Below are positions 13,789-41,312 of a stretch of 64,000 nt of DNA, in pieces. The stretch lies in NCBI RefSeq assembly GCF_000764305.2, contig NW_025941414.1:372001-436000 (forward strand), read 5' to 3'. Positions within the stretch are counted from its first letter, which is position 1. The number at the start of each line of letters is the position of its first letter. A program made the translations under genes and the position numbers. The notes below the pieces were generated by a model. It saw nothing but the letters and a program-made list of their open reading frames with translations. It searched no databases and was not told the DNA's origin. Source of the DNA: Hyalella azteca. Lineage: Eukaryota > Arthropoda > Malacostraca > Amphipoda > Hyalellidae.

Positions 13789-14240
13789 GGGGACCGGCTA
13801 CCCTAAAAATCGGAAATTTTGGCTTTACCGTTTTCTTGACTCATTTTGTAAGAAGCCTTTTTTTAATATGTGCATGGTTTGACTTATATATGGGAGGGGG
13901 AGGAAGGTGGGGGGTAAAAATGTGAAAAAAAATGGGAAGAACGCGCAAAAAAAAAAAAAAACAATGAGAAAAATAAAAAATCGGGGCTCTACAGTCGCTA
14001 GATATTGCTGTTACAAATCGAATGATATGTGTCTCGACATTGTAGCATGTGATTTGCAAAAGTTATAAACTTTTTAGAGTACCAGTTATATGCCGTTTTC
14101 TATTAATTCCTCGTTTTCTTTCATTTTTTTAATTTTACATGAACAAAAAGGTCTTAGATTTCTGTTTTACATATGTGTACCAAGTTTCAAAACGATCCGT
14201 CTGTAAAGAGAAAAGTTTTGTTGGAGGGTAGCCGGTCCCC
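13789..14240. mobile_element. Nested PIF/Harbinger-like MITE
   Basis: 452 bp with perfect 16-bp terminal inverted repeats, GGGGACCGGCTACCCT at the left and AGGGTAGCCGGTCCCC at the right. TAA flanks both sides (13786-13788, 14241-14243), fitting the 3-bp TWA duplication of Harbinger elements. It has no coding capacity. Confidence 0.82.
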
Positions 14241-14599
14241 TAAGGAAAATCTAAAGGCTTTATCTATAAATGTAGCGGTAGCGCTGTAGCGGCAAAACCT
14301 CGTATCGCTACTTAAATATGTAGCGGGCGCTACCGCTACTGCTACATTGCCTTAAATGTAGAGGCGCTACCGCTACCGCTACTGAAAATGTAGCGGCCGC
14401 TAGTAGCGGCCGCTACATGTAGCGCGCTACTGCCCACCTCTGGCTGTACTTCTTACACTTTAGGCTTATAATTTGTCCGCAAAACCGTCCAAATGTTGTT
14501 TTTGTGTGACTAACATTTAATGATTATTTAGGCAACAAACAAACTACTACGACCACTGGACAGCAAATTTGAAGCTATAATGAACATGGGCGACGAAAA

Positions 14600-15172
14600 A
14601 CGAAGAAAATGTTTAAATACTTCCTCGGAATGATTTCATTCTATCATCGATTCGTTAGACTTTTCCAATTTCACTGGCCCTCTTATGGATTGGCTGAGGT
14701 AAGATGTATAAGAACCTCTGCATTGGTCAAGCGAAACGGAATCACGTTTCGAACAGCTCTTACTTTTAAGCCTGTACTGAAATTATCAAAACCAACCAGG
14801 CCTTCCGCTGTACCTACCAAAACTTCTAATAATTCAGTTGGTTGCGTACTTCTTCATTATCGTGATGACATCCCTCACCCAACATTCTACAGTAGCAGGA
14901 CGCTATTGGATAGAGAAAAACGCGACTCGAAATTAGAGTGAGAATGACTGTCTGTTGTGTCCGGTATCAATAAGTTCAAATACTACCTGTTAGGTAGCTC
15001 ATTAATTCTCTAAGTTGATCACAATCCATTGATCTATTCAAATAAACAAAAAGGCAGTAACGCCTGTCCGGTGTACTGAACTCTCATCCTTCAACCTTAT
15101 AAATTTCGTTCAGTCCATATCCCAGGGGCCAAGGATCTTGGAGCTTTCATGTTTAATAGGCTAGAAAAGTAA
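14600..15172 (+). mobile_element. Ty3/gypsy pol fragment (reverse transcriptase end and RNase H)
   Basis: The frame at 14609 reads KYFLGMISFYHRFVR, the conserved Ty3/gypsy reverse transcriptase C-terminal block. It continues through PVLKLSKP, NSVGCVLLH and SSRTLLDREKRDSKLE, which match RNase H. After a stop, the same reading resumes as VSGINKFKYYLLGSS, VDHNPLIYS and LQPYKFRSVHIPGAKDLGA. Several stops and a missing integrase show it is a dead fragment. No LTRs were found beside it. Confidence 0.85.
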
Positions 15173-16270
15173 GAAACCCTAGCGAATGTTTCGCTAGTGT
15201 GATTGTTAGATTTTGTATTTTCCGTGTTGTAGTCGATTTTCTCGATGTATTTCTGCTAAGCATGCATGGATTATCCATGTTGGGTCAGTATTTTGATGGA
15301 GCGCCATTCATTTATCACCGCTTTAAAGTTAGATAGTCAGGTGCGTTGATTATAATTATTAATTATTTTTTTGCGAAATAATTATGAGCAGGACATCAGT
15401 AAGGTAATTGATGTGTCGCAGTATACGCCATATATCAAGCAAGCCCATCCTTTAGTTGTAAGCAAAGCCAAGAAAGGCGTGGAGGCAGTAGACATCTCTC
15501 ATGATCACGCTGATTTGAATTAAGGGTAGCTGTTAAGCCCTGATCAAGCCGCCTGCCCTCCAGAGACCTTTGCAGTGATTTCGATAATCCTATATAATTT
15601 CCGAATTTGTGAATAACATCAGCATACTTTCCCTATGTAATCAAGATTCCCATTTTTCTATAAGAAGCACTGACATCATCGCCTTTTCATTTCATTTTTT
15701 CATCATCGCCTTTTCATTCATTCAAGCACTGACACATCGCCTTTTCGAGGTTGGACGAGATCGTCCAACCTCGTAGCAAATGCCAAACAGACCTACGGTT
15801 CTGCGAAGCCGCTTGCTCTTTTAAGCCCCTATATACATATATATACATACAGGTTTCATTGAAGACCAGAGAGTATTTCTTATTGACAATTTTCTTATTT
15901 TTCTCGATTCGGCGAATTAGGCTCTTGATAGGAAGTGAAAATCCAAATATCAGGTTTCCAAGGGACATTTTATTATAATTTTACGACGTTTCGAATGCAA
16001 CTTCATTCATTATCAAGTAGAGGACGAGTTTTGCAACAAGTGACCTTTGTGGAGTGACCAGCGCGTCATTTATCCTCGTAGAGTTTTGTTAAGGGACCTA
16101 AAACCCGCCTCCCTTTGAGGAGCTGTCACAAAGTCATTTTTCGACGTACAGGGACGATACTTATACCGTTCGATGCGCAAGAAAACAACCTTTAAGATGA
16201 GATAAGCATCTCATCTATCATGAATCTTATTTCTATGTAAAAAAAATCCAGTTTGGAGACATCGTGAAGC
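15173..16270. other. Sequence between the retroelement fragment and gene A
   Basis: Apart from the palindrome at 15746 nothing is recognised. A block near 15985-16020 (GACGTTTCGAATGCAAC and CATTATCAAGT) resembles motifs common at Penelope-like ends, but this is weak. The last 100 bp before 16271 must hold the gene A 5' UTR or promoter. Confidence 0.35.
15746..15773. repeat. Perfect 13-bp-arm palindrome
   Basis: CGAGGTTGGACGA, a GA spacer, then its exact reverse complement. It follows three copies of CATCGCCTTTTC (15677-15746). Confidence 0.8.
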
Positions 16271-31446
<15,176 letters not shown>

Positions 31447-31595
31447 ACGGATAATCGCTAGCAGCGAACGCTCAGATATTCACCCATGATTATAAACAAA
31501 CGGATTATTAACAAGCAGTATACTTAATACACTTCACATTGTGCGTTATAGGAGCTGAAAGATTGCTTGATCTACTTCCCCTTTATCCGTAGCCG

Positions 31596-31601
31596 AATAA
31601 A
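31596..31601 (+). terminator. Candidate polyadenylation signal of gene A
   Basis: AATAAA, 150 bp after the TAG stop of gene A, within otherwise AT-rich 3' flank. Confidence 0.5.
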
Positions 31602-31768
31602 GTCAACTGAACGATTCGCAATTTTCACTTTAAACGTTCAATGATTATACCTTTGTATTCTTATCCTAACCGGTTTGAAGCAGGTTATTGGCCATATAAT
31701 TACTTATATAGAACTTAAATATCTTACGAATATCAGAAATCAACATTATGAAACAATTGTTTGATGTG

Positions 31769-32149
31769 TTAAAAAGAAGTTATCGTTGATGTGGGAGCGC
31801 AGCCGTGCACCACCAATTTTGTGCAGCAATAAGCCCTGAATCGAACGCCTTGGATCTCTCCGGACATCCACCAATCAGCCGTGAACCACTCGGCTTTGTC
31901 CTCCGGCCTTGCATAGAACCTGCCGTGCACCACCAGGTCGTGGATCGAATATGACTCCCGGGCATCGTTAAATAACGTAATTTTACGTTCACCGCATCTG
32001 AGGTTAGATGTCAGATAGCATAGTTCTGTTGCAAAATTCATCGTCCTGCAACAAGTGGCCCTTCGACCGAGGGCTGGTTCGACGCACGGCCTAGATACGG
32101 ACGGCTTGAAGTGATGAATTAAGGCTACGTTCCGGAAGGCAGGAATCAT
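31769..32149 (-). other. 126-codon open frame of unknown identity
   Basis: A minus-strand frame starting at 32149 in a locally GC-richer block downstream of gene A. It has eight cysteines and a tryptophan-rich middle (KAEWFTADWWMSG). I recognise no family. The phrase (G)CCGTGCACCACCA occurs twice in the DNA (about 31802 and 31921), suggesting a repeat origin; it could also be an exon or chance. Confidence 0.25.
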
Positions 32150-32869
32150 GATGGTCCATTACATCCAGGGCAGTGGTGGTCTTTGACAGGCGACCCAGTG
32201 ATGTTTTCCTTCAACCTTCTATTTGCGGAGTGATTATTGTGTAAAACTTGTTTCGATTGATTTATACAAAAGATTACTGTATTTGTTTGTTGGTGTTAGA
32301 AATTATTACTAGTACAGCAAGCCTTAAGGTTGATAGTCAAGTCAACAGCTAAAAACGACAGCTACTCATAAATAGGCTGTGAAAAAACCAACCGTAATTT
32401 GTACCTCACTGATATGTGAGAGTAAACGATAGGTAGCAAAGCCCAGGGATAATTATTATGATAAATAACGGAGAAATTTAAAATCAAGTTGTGGACCACA
32501 TCTCGATCTGTGTGACGCTTGGCACTTGCCGGGAGGACGATTTGAAATTTAATCGATTTTTATTTGTGCGAGGCTAATAACATATTTATATCGTCCGGTG
32601 TATCATTAGTTTCATATACCTCGACCTGCATGTTTTGTTACAAAGCTAAGTAGCATAGATAGAAGATTACATAAATAATTCATCCCTTCAGTGATTTGAT
32701 GAAATTCATTGCATGATATTTTTTACGCAAGTATTTTCACTAATTACGTCTTTTCGTTTAAAGTAAACTGCATGATATTAGTTCAACCACAGCTTGCGTA
32801 AAGTTTCATTTAATTTTGTTTTCCAATTTAATTTGGAAAACATAAATTTTCAACGAAGAGTTTGATTTT

Positions 32870-34035
32870 TAGGATTCCGCTTGAGAAAAGAATTAATATT
32901 TGCTCCGTTATTAAGTCTAACTGCCTAGTGATGACATCTGCCAAATTTCGGACCGGTTCAATATCATATTTTTATAACACCGTTTAATGTCTGTGAAGCG
33001 CACTTGAATTTAAGATGATAATTTAGTGCCTAGAATAACTTTTTTGAGAGTTTGACTAAGAAATATTTCATCTGATATTTCCTAAATTTGAATCGCCATC
33101 GAGGAACTGTATTTATCAATGAATAGCTTAAAAGCAGTTGTCTGAAAACGTTTCTTTTTCTTACAAAATGTCTGATGTTATTTTTTTTATTAGCTATGAC
33201 ATTCAGTGGCTGTATAATCCAAGGGAATTTAAAGCGCGCATGAATGGTGTGTACAATTTGTAATCACTGAAATAATTTTTGAAATGAAAAACTAGTAATC
33301 GTCTACACGACGAAAGTGGCGATGGATTTAAAACTTGATGTCAGTAACTCATTTGCTTCTCACGTTTCATTGAATTCTGAGTATAAATGAGAAGGAACCA
33401 GGCTCCTCTCAGCAAGTTTAACTTTGTCGCTGAATTTGAAACAATTGCACGCACATTTTCTGACGAATATGAATTAAGTTAATGACGTGATAAGGACTGA
33501 CGTCATTAAAAAAGAGCCCTTGATTTTTAGCTGGCAATTTCATAAAGGAGAAATCGTTCTGGATATTTCGATATGCGTTAAATGCCGGCTCAATTATAAT
33601 TGCACCTGCTCCACCTTTTTATCCTAGTAAATTATCACAAAATTTCTATCATTGCCGAGTTCTAACCGATTAAAATTTATTCACATTTGTGAATACGCGT
33701 GTAGAGCAGAGTAGGTCGTGAGGCACATTAGCCGCCATCTAGTTTTATTTCTTGTGTTCGGAAGTGATGTTCTTCGACCGTAAAGTTCGATGCGATCCTG
33801 AAATTGTTTTACATCTCAGGGGCGACTGAGAAAATAAATAAGGTATAATTCAAAATAAAATCACCCCTCAAACATTTTAATTCCATTAGATGGCCGGGAG
33901 TGCATTAATTCAATAAATTAAGTAAAAGTTTCATGATTCATAGAAATTAACTAGGAGTCGCTTCATAAGCTTTTGATCGTGCATTGAAACAGAATTTTCC
34001 GTGCTCATTTATTAAGCGCTACCTGAAGATCGGGA
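32870..34035 (+). repeat. Segmental duplication, arm 1
   Basis: Matches 51060-52470 in inverted orientation: shared blocks include GGACCGGTTCAATATCATAT (about 32951), AATCCAAGGGAA (about 33217), GTAGGTCGTGAGGCAC region (about 33710) and GCTTTTGATCGTGCATTGAA (about 33969). It contains no recognised gene and lacks the two MITEs present in arm 2. Confidence 0.8.
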
Positions 34036-34420
34036 TACGTGACTAAGGTCGTGACTCATGAAGGATAAGTAAGACACAGCTGTCTAGATAACATATCTGG
34101 ATATACCGGGTGGTCATATAAAAGCGTTACGATACAGGTAGAAGCTACGGCGTCGACCGTAAAATCGGAGAACTCAACCGACGCGTTGCTCTAACTAGGG
34201 TTCCCAGACCTTATATGGACTTCGGCTTCCGCCCACAACTAAGGTCATGATCGCGTGATCTGTCACGTGATGTCTTCCAGATGCTGACTCGTTTCTAGTA
34301 CTGTTCCATCAATCTCTATCAGGTCAAGTGAATAATACGTCCCAATTACATATGATCTAATCATATAATATAATTATAATGATATAATGAGACGCCAGAT
34401 TCACAGCGGACACCCCCCCC

Positions 34421-35318
34421 CCCAGCAGGCATTCGGCGGTTGAATCAACTACCTATTACGACGTTGAGATCGGGGTTAAAGGAGGTTTAGAATGAAAATT
34501 GAAGCAACATCTTTCATTAAACGTCGTACTGACGTTACAATGCAACGTTGAATCAATGTTGCTACTACGACGTTGCTGCAACGTTGAATTCTATGGTTGA
34601 ATCGACGTTGAAAAACCTATCTATTACGACGTTGAGATCGCGGTGAAAAGAGGTTTAAAATGAAAATTTAAGCAACGTCTCTCATGAAACGTCGTACTGA
34701 CGTTACAATGCAACGTTGAATCAATGTTACTACTACGACATTGCTGCAGTTGAAGTGTTCATTGCTGCAGTGAAGTTGAATCAACGTTGAAGAACCAACC
34801 TGTTTTTCGTCCGTAGCAGGATTCGAGCCCGGGATCGCTGGAGACTGCGCGACGCCATATATAGCAACCTTGACCGCGGCAGCTCGCGTGCATGAGCAGT
34901 AAAATAAGCTAAAGAATTGTTCGACTCCTTGAAAATTGAAATGCATTCTCTGGTCATTAATCGTTCGCTTATATATATGTATTTTATTCATTGTCGGTGT
35001 GATAACAATAGTTCCATGCTGGTAAATAGCTAAACATTAAACGTACCGATATCGACCATTTTTCAACATTGAAATAAGATTGTTTTACGTCCGTTCTAGC
35101 TTTGGTCAAATTTCGACGTTGATCGGACGCTTAACAATAAATAAACATTCAACGTACCAATATCGACGTTGTTTCAACGTTGAAATAAGGCTGTTTTACG
35201 TCTGTTCTAATTTTGGTCAGATTTCGACGTTGATATGACGTTTAATTTTGGTTGTTCAACATTTCAACCCGAAATCAACCAATAATCAACGTTGTTTCAA
35301 CGTCAGATGCCTGCTGGG
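34421..35318. mobile_element. ACGTTG-rich non-autonomous element
   Basis: Ends CCCAGCAGGCATTCGGCGGTT and CAACGTCAGATGCCTGCTGGG share a CCCAGCAGGCAT inverted tip. The left half holds two ~175-bp units with ACGTCGTACTGACGTTACAA. The right half has two ~112-bp units with TTTCGACGTTGAT. Between them is a tRNA-like segment. Elements of this style occur in many invertebrates; the transposase source is unknown. It follows a C homopolymer at about 34410. Confidence 0.8.
34806..34872 (-). repeat. tRNA-like segment (pol III box B-like) inside the ACGTTG element
   Basis: On the minus strand GGGCTCGAATCC fits the pol III B box, about 35 bp after TATGGCGTCGCGCAG, a poor A box. It resembles a tRNA-derived SINE head rather than a working tRNA; no cloverleaf with a clean acceptor stem can be drawn. 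Confidence 0.4.
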
Positions 35319-36924
35319 CCTTTTTCTGGAAGATCGTCCCCTATCATATATGGACACAAAATCAAGTAAACACCTTATTCAATACCTCCGGTCAGAGTCT
35401 TATCTCATACCTTGAAAATACAGTTATGAAGGTTGTAACAGTAATATAAGGATAACGGTTCCTTAATTCACTTAATAGTATTAAAAAAAATGGAGTATGG
35501 CACTTTTAAGAGACAAGAACAAGTCCATATCCAACGCAATTTGAAAGAAATCCCAACTGGTAATATTGCAAACACCTTGTGGTATATAACGCCGCGTTCC
35601 TCCATTCATCGGATTATTGTCCTCGTGACACATAAGCTGATTAATCTGCCGACTCAGCGTCTAAAGCAAGCTCTCAGTGACACCGTGGACTCATAGCTAA
35701 GTAGGTCTGCTTGTAAACAAAGTTATGAATTATTAAATTCATACGCCATCAACGCAGTTGAAAGTTGTTATGACTTTGTATTACTCCTATCTTGATCATT
35801 CATTCCCTCTCTCTCTCTAGAGAAAATTATTACAACAATTTCCATTGTAAAATTTACACACTGAATACATTAGCGTACGGCGGGAATGCAATTATAATCC
35901 ATACCTACCTTCGAATATCAAAATAATGAGAGCATCATAAATCTTGAATTCAGATTGTAACACTAAATGATAAGGATTAACGCGTTTACAGAGTATTGGA
36001 AGAAATATAGATAACCGAATTTTCACCTCAATAGAAACATTTTAAATTGATAATGAAAATTAGATCCACATACTAGGATTGATTCATTCGCTAACACCGA
36101 GTCACTTCAATTAGATGCATTAACTTCGAATGAAACACATTTATAACATATTTATTATTGGTGATCTTTCATTAAATCACAGAGAAAATTGCTTGTACAA
36201 AAGTCATCATATTTCTCAAAATCTTCAAATAATAATGATATAAACGCATCACAGAAATCAATATTAACATAGGTCTTTTTCATTAATTTTATTACATTGC
36301 TAATGCAAATGCCAGCAAAGTAGCAGACATTTTAAATTGACTGATCAATTTGCTACTGCTAATCTAATCGGGATGCTTATTGATTTATAATTAAAAAAAA
36401 TTCTAAAAATTCTAATCGGGATGCTTATTGATTTATAAGTTAATAACCAGTTAATCATCACTTTTTAACTTGAAATGCAACTCAAATAAAAAAAAACTCA
36501 AATCATAAAGTGCAAAACATTAAACATCGTTTATCGTGTAAACGGTGCAAAATTCGATATAAAATCATTTACGATTTAATACAGTTAAAATGAAACTGTT
36601 TAATTAAAATAAGAATTATGCGTTCAAATGACGACAACATGTTAATTTCAACCGTGTGAAATATTACATTCGAGTGGTAAACACAGTAATTGTATCAAAC
36701 CATTTGTCATTCGCAGCGCTTAATTCAAATACAATATAATATTTTTGAACAAACAACATCTCATAAATATTCAACATCGTTCGAATTAGTGGCAAAATGT
36801 AGATACATACATGAGCAATTATAGTTACTTTAACAGTAAAGTTGTCAAATTTTAACTTCGATTCGTCACACTTGAATGACCTCAGTGACAAAAATCACCT
36901 CTGTCCGATAATGTCACAGTATAT

Positions 36925-38910
36925 CCCAAATAAAATTTAAGGGTGGTGCACCGATGATTAAAGGTGGCGATAGTAGTTTATAGGTGGCGTAACGGTGAGT
37001 GGCCAGGTTTGCCAAAAATCGACAATAAAACATCAATAAATCGAAAGGGTGGCGAGTAAAGGTGGCAGTCATCTATGAATCATCGCTGATTTGTAATGTC
37101 TGAATAATCGATAGCACATTGCAGGCAAATCTCTTTTAAGCCACTGAAAACCGTTTGCCTACACAATGCACGAAGGTATTTGCCACAGTAATTTATCCAA
37201 CGTAGAAAGGTGTTATTGGATTGCGGGTCATTCGAGATCAAGACGAAACCATGACTTCGTTTTGTGTGCTTGGCTTTTAAGAATTAGTTATGTTAAGAAA
37301 ATTTTGCGTGAATTAGGTAGTCACCAATAAAGCTGAGAGAAGCAAGGTGTTCACAAAGTTATTGAACCAAAGTGGAGCCACTGGGCATGTATCAGACTGT
37401 TCCTGATATAATTGTCCGAGGAACAATGAAAAAATTTGATTGCAATATATACAGTTTTTCCATACATGACGGCGAATCCAATTTTTCATGTTCACCTGAA
37501 ATGTTGCGTAAATTTATTAAGAATTTTGCGTATGCACCAACTGGCTGTGTTGGAAATATTGCGATCAATTGAGACTACTTAGTCTATTATTAAGTATAAA
37601 TTGTATGGGTCGATTAAGTGTGTTCCATTATATTTACAATATTCTCAAGTTGCCCCATTTATCTAAACTCAAAAGGCACGTTGACGTAGTCAACAGCGGC
37701 TCCTCTTCCTTGTAAAGCACAGCGGCTCGGCATCATGGGCAGAGAGCGAGAGAGCGACGTGTGAGTAAGCACACGTTCATACCGGTTGGCTTGACGCGCG
37801 TCGACGTTGAGCTTCCAACTAATCTTTACCTAGTCGCTAGTCCTGCTTGAAACGTGCTTTCCGGGTAATTTGCTTGTCACAAAAGTATCCTTTTTACGCA
37901 GAGGATACGAGTAAAAATTCGGTTATCCATCCTGACTTCGATTGTGAAATTTAATATACAGTCAGATAATTCTTTAGATTTTAGATTAAAGACTAAAATT
38001 CTTTAGACTAAAGATTAAGCTATAGAAAAATTGTGACTAGAAGTGGTGCAGGTAGTTCACGTCTGATATTTCAAATAATCGTGTAATATCAATTCCTTAC
38101 TTCACGTCAGAATATTCTTGGTGAAAATATATCGAATTAAGCCGCTGTCAAAATTGGTGTAATGTTGACATTATGAACTTCGATACTTATAGCATTTTCC
38201 CGTAGCCTTTACTCTGAGCTGAACCATCGTTCGTTACGGATAAATGAAGTTTCTTTCAGCGAGTGTTTACTCGAATGTAGTAGCATGTTCAAATAAAATT
38301 GGTGATGAAGCCATCTAATCATCACGGTGGTAGCATTAACTTTGCTCATTTGATGAAATTAATATTTGCAATACTTCAGTTAGATCTTTTAAAATTACTC
38401 GACTGCCATGGCCTCTCCGATGGCGCAACGGTAGAGGCTCTGCTTCGCGTGTGGGAGACCGGAGTTCGAATCCTGCAGGCAGGGACTTCTTCAAGTCGAT
38501 TTCTCACGAGGTATGTGTATGATACTCTGATTATATGTTCCTGCTACATGTCTGACATTGTTACGTGTACTGCCATGGTAGATTTGCACACGTAGCACTT
38601 AGAATGGTGATTGAGTGATGCAATATCAGTAAATGCAGAAGCATCGGATTTGAAACTAAAGGAAAATTTTTTATTGAATTCATTTTAAAGGTGGCCACTG
38701 GTGGCCCATTGATGCGCCACCGGTGCCAATGGGTAGTTATTGATGTACGAAGAGCTTTACGGGTGTGGTGGCCATTGGCAGGTTATAGGTGTGGGATAGG
38801 TGGTGCACGCCACCCTTAATTCACTGTATAAATCATATAAGCTCCACCTATGGGGTCCGCCGATAGCCACCATAAAAACATAGGTGCTCCACTCTCAATT
38901 TTTATTTGGG
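36925..38910. mobile_element. ~2-kb element with GGTGGC-rich ends
   Basis: The tips CCCAAATAAAA and TTTTATTTGGG are inverted. Both ends carry many GGTGGC/GCCACC motifs (36940-37080 and 38690-38890), a likely binding array as in hAT or P-like elements. No clear target duplication and no transposase were found. The interior has a tRNA-like sequence and a GC-rich patch at 37680-37810. Confidence 0.6.
38396..38487 (+). repeat. tRNA-derived sequence (tRNA pseudogene or SINE head)
   Basis: GATGGCGCAACGGTAGAGG resembles an A box and GGAGTTCGAATCC a B box, about 35 bp apart. Outer CTGCC and GGCAG can pair. The T stem has a mismatch and the D/anticodon arms fold poorly, so a functional tRNA is unlikely. 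Confidence 0.5.
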
Positions 38911-39960
38911 ATCTTGCATTGACAAGTCTCATCAAGATTGAACTGCATGAATCGCCTTATTGCTATGTATTTTAATTATATCGCTTGTCTAATTTGGAGA
39001 TCTCACTAATGCCATCGCTGAACATGAAGTCATTTTGCTTACGGACTTTGCGCAAGCTCAGCAAACATTGCTTGCATCGTCATTGAATTCTATGAGCTTA
39101 AAGCAATAAGATTCCCGGTAAATTGCGGTCGAATTCTTTAAGTGAATTATGAGATCATTATTCGGCATTAATTCTAAGCAATATGAAATTATCCGAATAG
39201 AACATTTCGCACGACATGATAGAGCGCTAGAAAAGTTAATTTATAACTTAACACATTTATCATAATTCCAGATAGATTTATATTCAACTCAAAATAGTCT
39301 AACTTTAACAGGTTACTCCAATTGAATCGAAAGGTCATCCATAAATGTTACACTCATCACCAGGGTCGACGAGCAAGCTGCAGCCGTCTCGAACGATGGC
39401 GAGCAAATGACCAGATAGCGCCTTAATTCTTCCAGACTAGTGATCTCGCCTTTCAGAGAACCCCTGGCACCAGAAACTCTATAGCAGTGCTGGTAAATGG
39501 GAAACTAACAGACTGATATTAACTAACGAGTCCACCACATTTGGCTGTGTGCATTCACGCAGACGAAACGCTCCAATAGCCGATAATGAATTTAGACATT
39601 TTAGCTCCCACTTTTGGTGCTTCCGAATTGAGTATTTTATAATCCTTGCATATTTTTGAACAGAGGCTATGCTTGAATGCAACCTTTAGCTCTTATTCAA
39701 TTGGAATTTTAGATAGATTTTGCTTTTTAGCTTTGTTTTTGTTTGTAAGTTTAGGTTCGAACTTCTATGTTTTTTTTAATTTCGACTCCCAAACGAAAGC
39801 AGGATTCCGAAACGTTTTTTTTTTAAGAAATCAGGTAATTTTTGTGAAATTTTCCTTGCTTTTGAGTTTCTAGGAACAGATTTGAGATGGCACTATAGGA
39901 AGCCAATCTGGTCATCCCTCGTGATAAGCAGGATCAACGATAATCGACTTCACTCGATCG
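38911..39960. other. Intergenic DNA upstream of the gene B unit
   Basis: AT-rich with no recognised gene. The B unit becomes alignable with copies C and D from about 39990. Confidence 0.4.
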
Positions 39961-40009
39961 ATATTGTTACCGAGCCAATAATGACTTGACTCAATCGTGT
40001 AGCAGTCTA

Positions 40010-41312
40010 AAGTGTGGTTTAGCTGTTGGCAGGAGTGTATTTTTACTAATTTTACGAGGCTTTCAGATTCCCTGTAGGTAGGTGTTTAGCTCATCCAGAA
40101 AAAAAATAATTTTAATATATTATAACAATGATATTATTGAAATAGCCATCCACACAACTAAAGCATCAGTATTCTGCGTGTTGAAAACCATTAAGTTTTA
40201 TTTAGGATAGACAACCTCAAGTGATGATTGTTATCTTATTAAAAATTTGGCGGGCTAAGCGTAATCAACGAACACCAAAATATGCCCGATATTAATAGAA
40301 ATAAAATTTCTATTTCTTCTCCAAATTTGGATGAGGAAAACAAGCGTCATCACCTGCACCACCACCATTATCAGGATCATTACAACAAGTCTCATCAACT
40401 ATTATTTTCGAAAACAGAAGAGTAAGACTTGAGAGAATCTCTGGTTGAGAGGAAGAGACACTATATATCCCGAAAATTTAATTTATACTAAAGTTATCAT
40501 TTAAAAGTTGAAATAGGTATACATTAGGAAACCTTGTTTTTATTGCATCTTATTTATTCATTTTTTTTGAAAACCTAAATGTGATCATGAACATCAAATT
40601 AAATTCCCCAATTAACTCCCAAAAGTTCCCCAGCATTCATCGCTGTACTAGGCAATTTTCCAGCATTCATTTCGGTACTAGTAAATTTCCCAACATGCAC
40701 CACTCTTCCAGGTAATTTCCTAGCATTATTGCTTGAAGTAATTTTCAGTATTGGTCCCCTTGAAAATATTTCAGACGTCACTTTGTGGACAACTTTCATT
40801 CTAGTTTTAGAAGTGACAGTCCAAGTGTAACGCACCGCCTGAGAAGTTATCTGTGAGTAACCTAACATAAGAGGGATTTTTTGTAGAATAAGTTTCAGAT
40901 AATTTAATTGCCGATCTACCTTTATGGGTATTTGTAATTCTATTATACATACTGATAGCGCGTCAATTATGACTGCTTTTTAAAATTTAGTATTAATATG
41001 ATGGATTGAGGGGCTGTTACTTCATGTTTTATGCACGGTTACCAACGTGATACTCTGTGAAACTCACACCAAATAATTATAACGGAAGTGCTGCATTATA
41101 TTTTTATGAATGAAAAATATTTAATGGAGTACAAGATGATGTACATGATAATCAATTCATTAATTTTAGAGGAACATTTAGTCAATATTCGTTTAAATTT
41201 ATATTATTAATGAATATATAACAATTTATGACAATTTATGATATCTGTCTCTATACTTCCCGATATTATTTTAGACTCGTAGCTGCCTTACGGTGAGAAC
41301 ACAAACACGCTG
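40010..41312 (+). promoter_or_regulatory. Conserved 5' flank of gene B (putative promoter/5' UTR)
   Basis: This 1.3-kb region aligns with 10480-11830 and 54180-55498. Conserved blocks include a CAC-repeat run near 40359, repeated (C/T)CCCA(G/A)CATTCAT-like motifs at 40620-40730, and the CTATACTTCCCGAT block about 60 bp before the ATG. Conservation among paralogues alone does not prove regulatory function. No unequivocal TATA box was assigned. Confidence 0.45.

Larger units (their letters stand above)
13033..14442. mobile_element. hAT-type non-autonomous element with 8-bp target duplication
   Basis: The ends are CAGAGCTGGGCAGCGCTAC and GTAGCGCGCTACTGCCCACCTCTG, hAT-like terminal inverted repeats. 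GCTGTACT flanks both sides (13025-13032 and 14443-14450), the 8-bp duplication expected for hAT. Both ends carry many GTAGCGGTAGCG-type subterminal repeats, typical transposase binding arrays. No transposase is present. Inside are two fold-back segments (13374-13550 and 13599-13727) and a nested Harbinger-like element. Confidence 0.9.

Noticed and set aside
38396..38487. Functional tRNA gene
   Set aside because: A and B boxes are recognisable, but the stems are mismatched and no proper anticodon arm can be drawn; it lies inside a mobile element.
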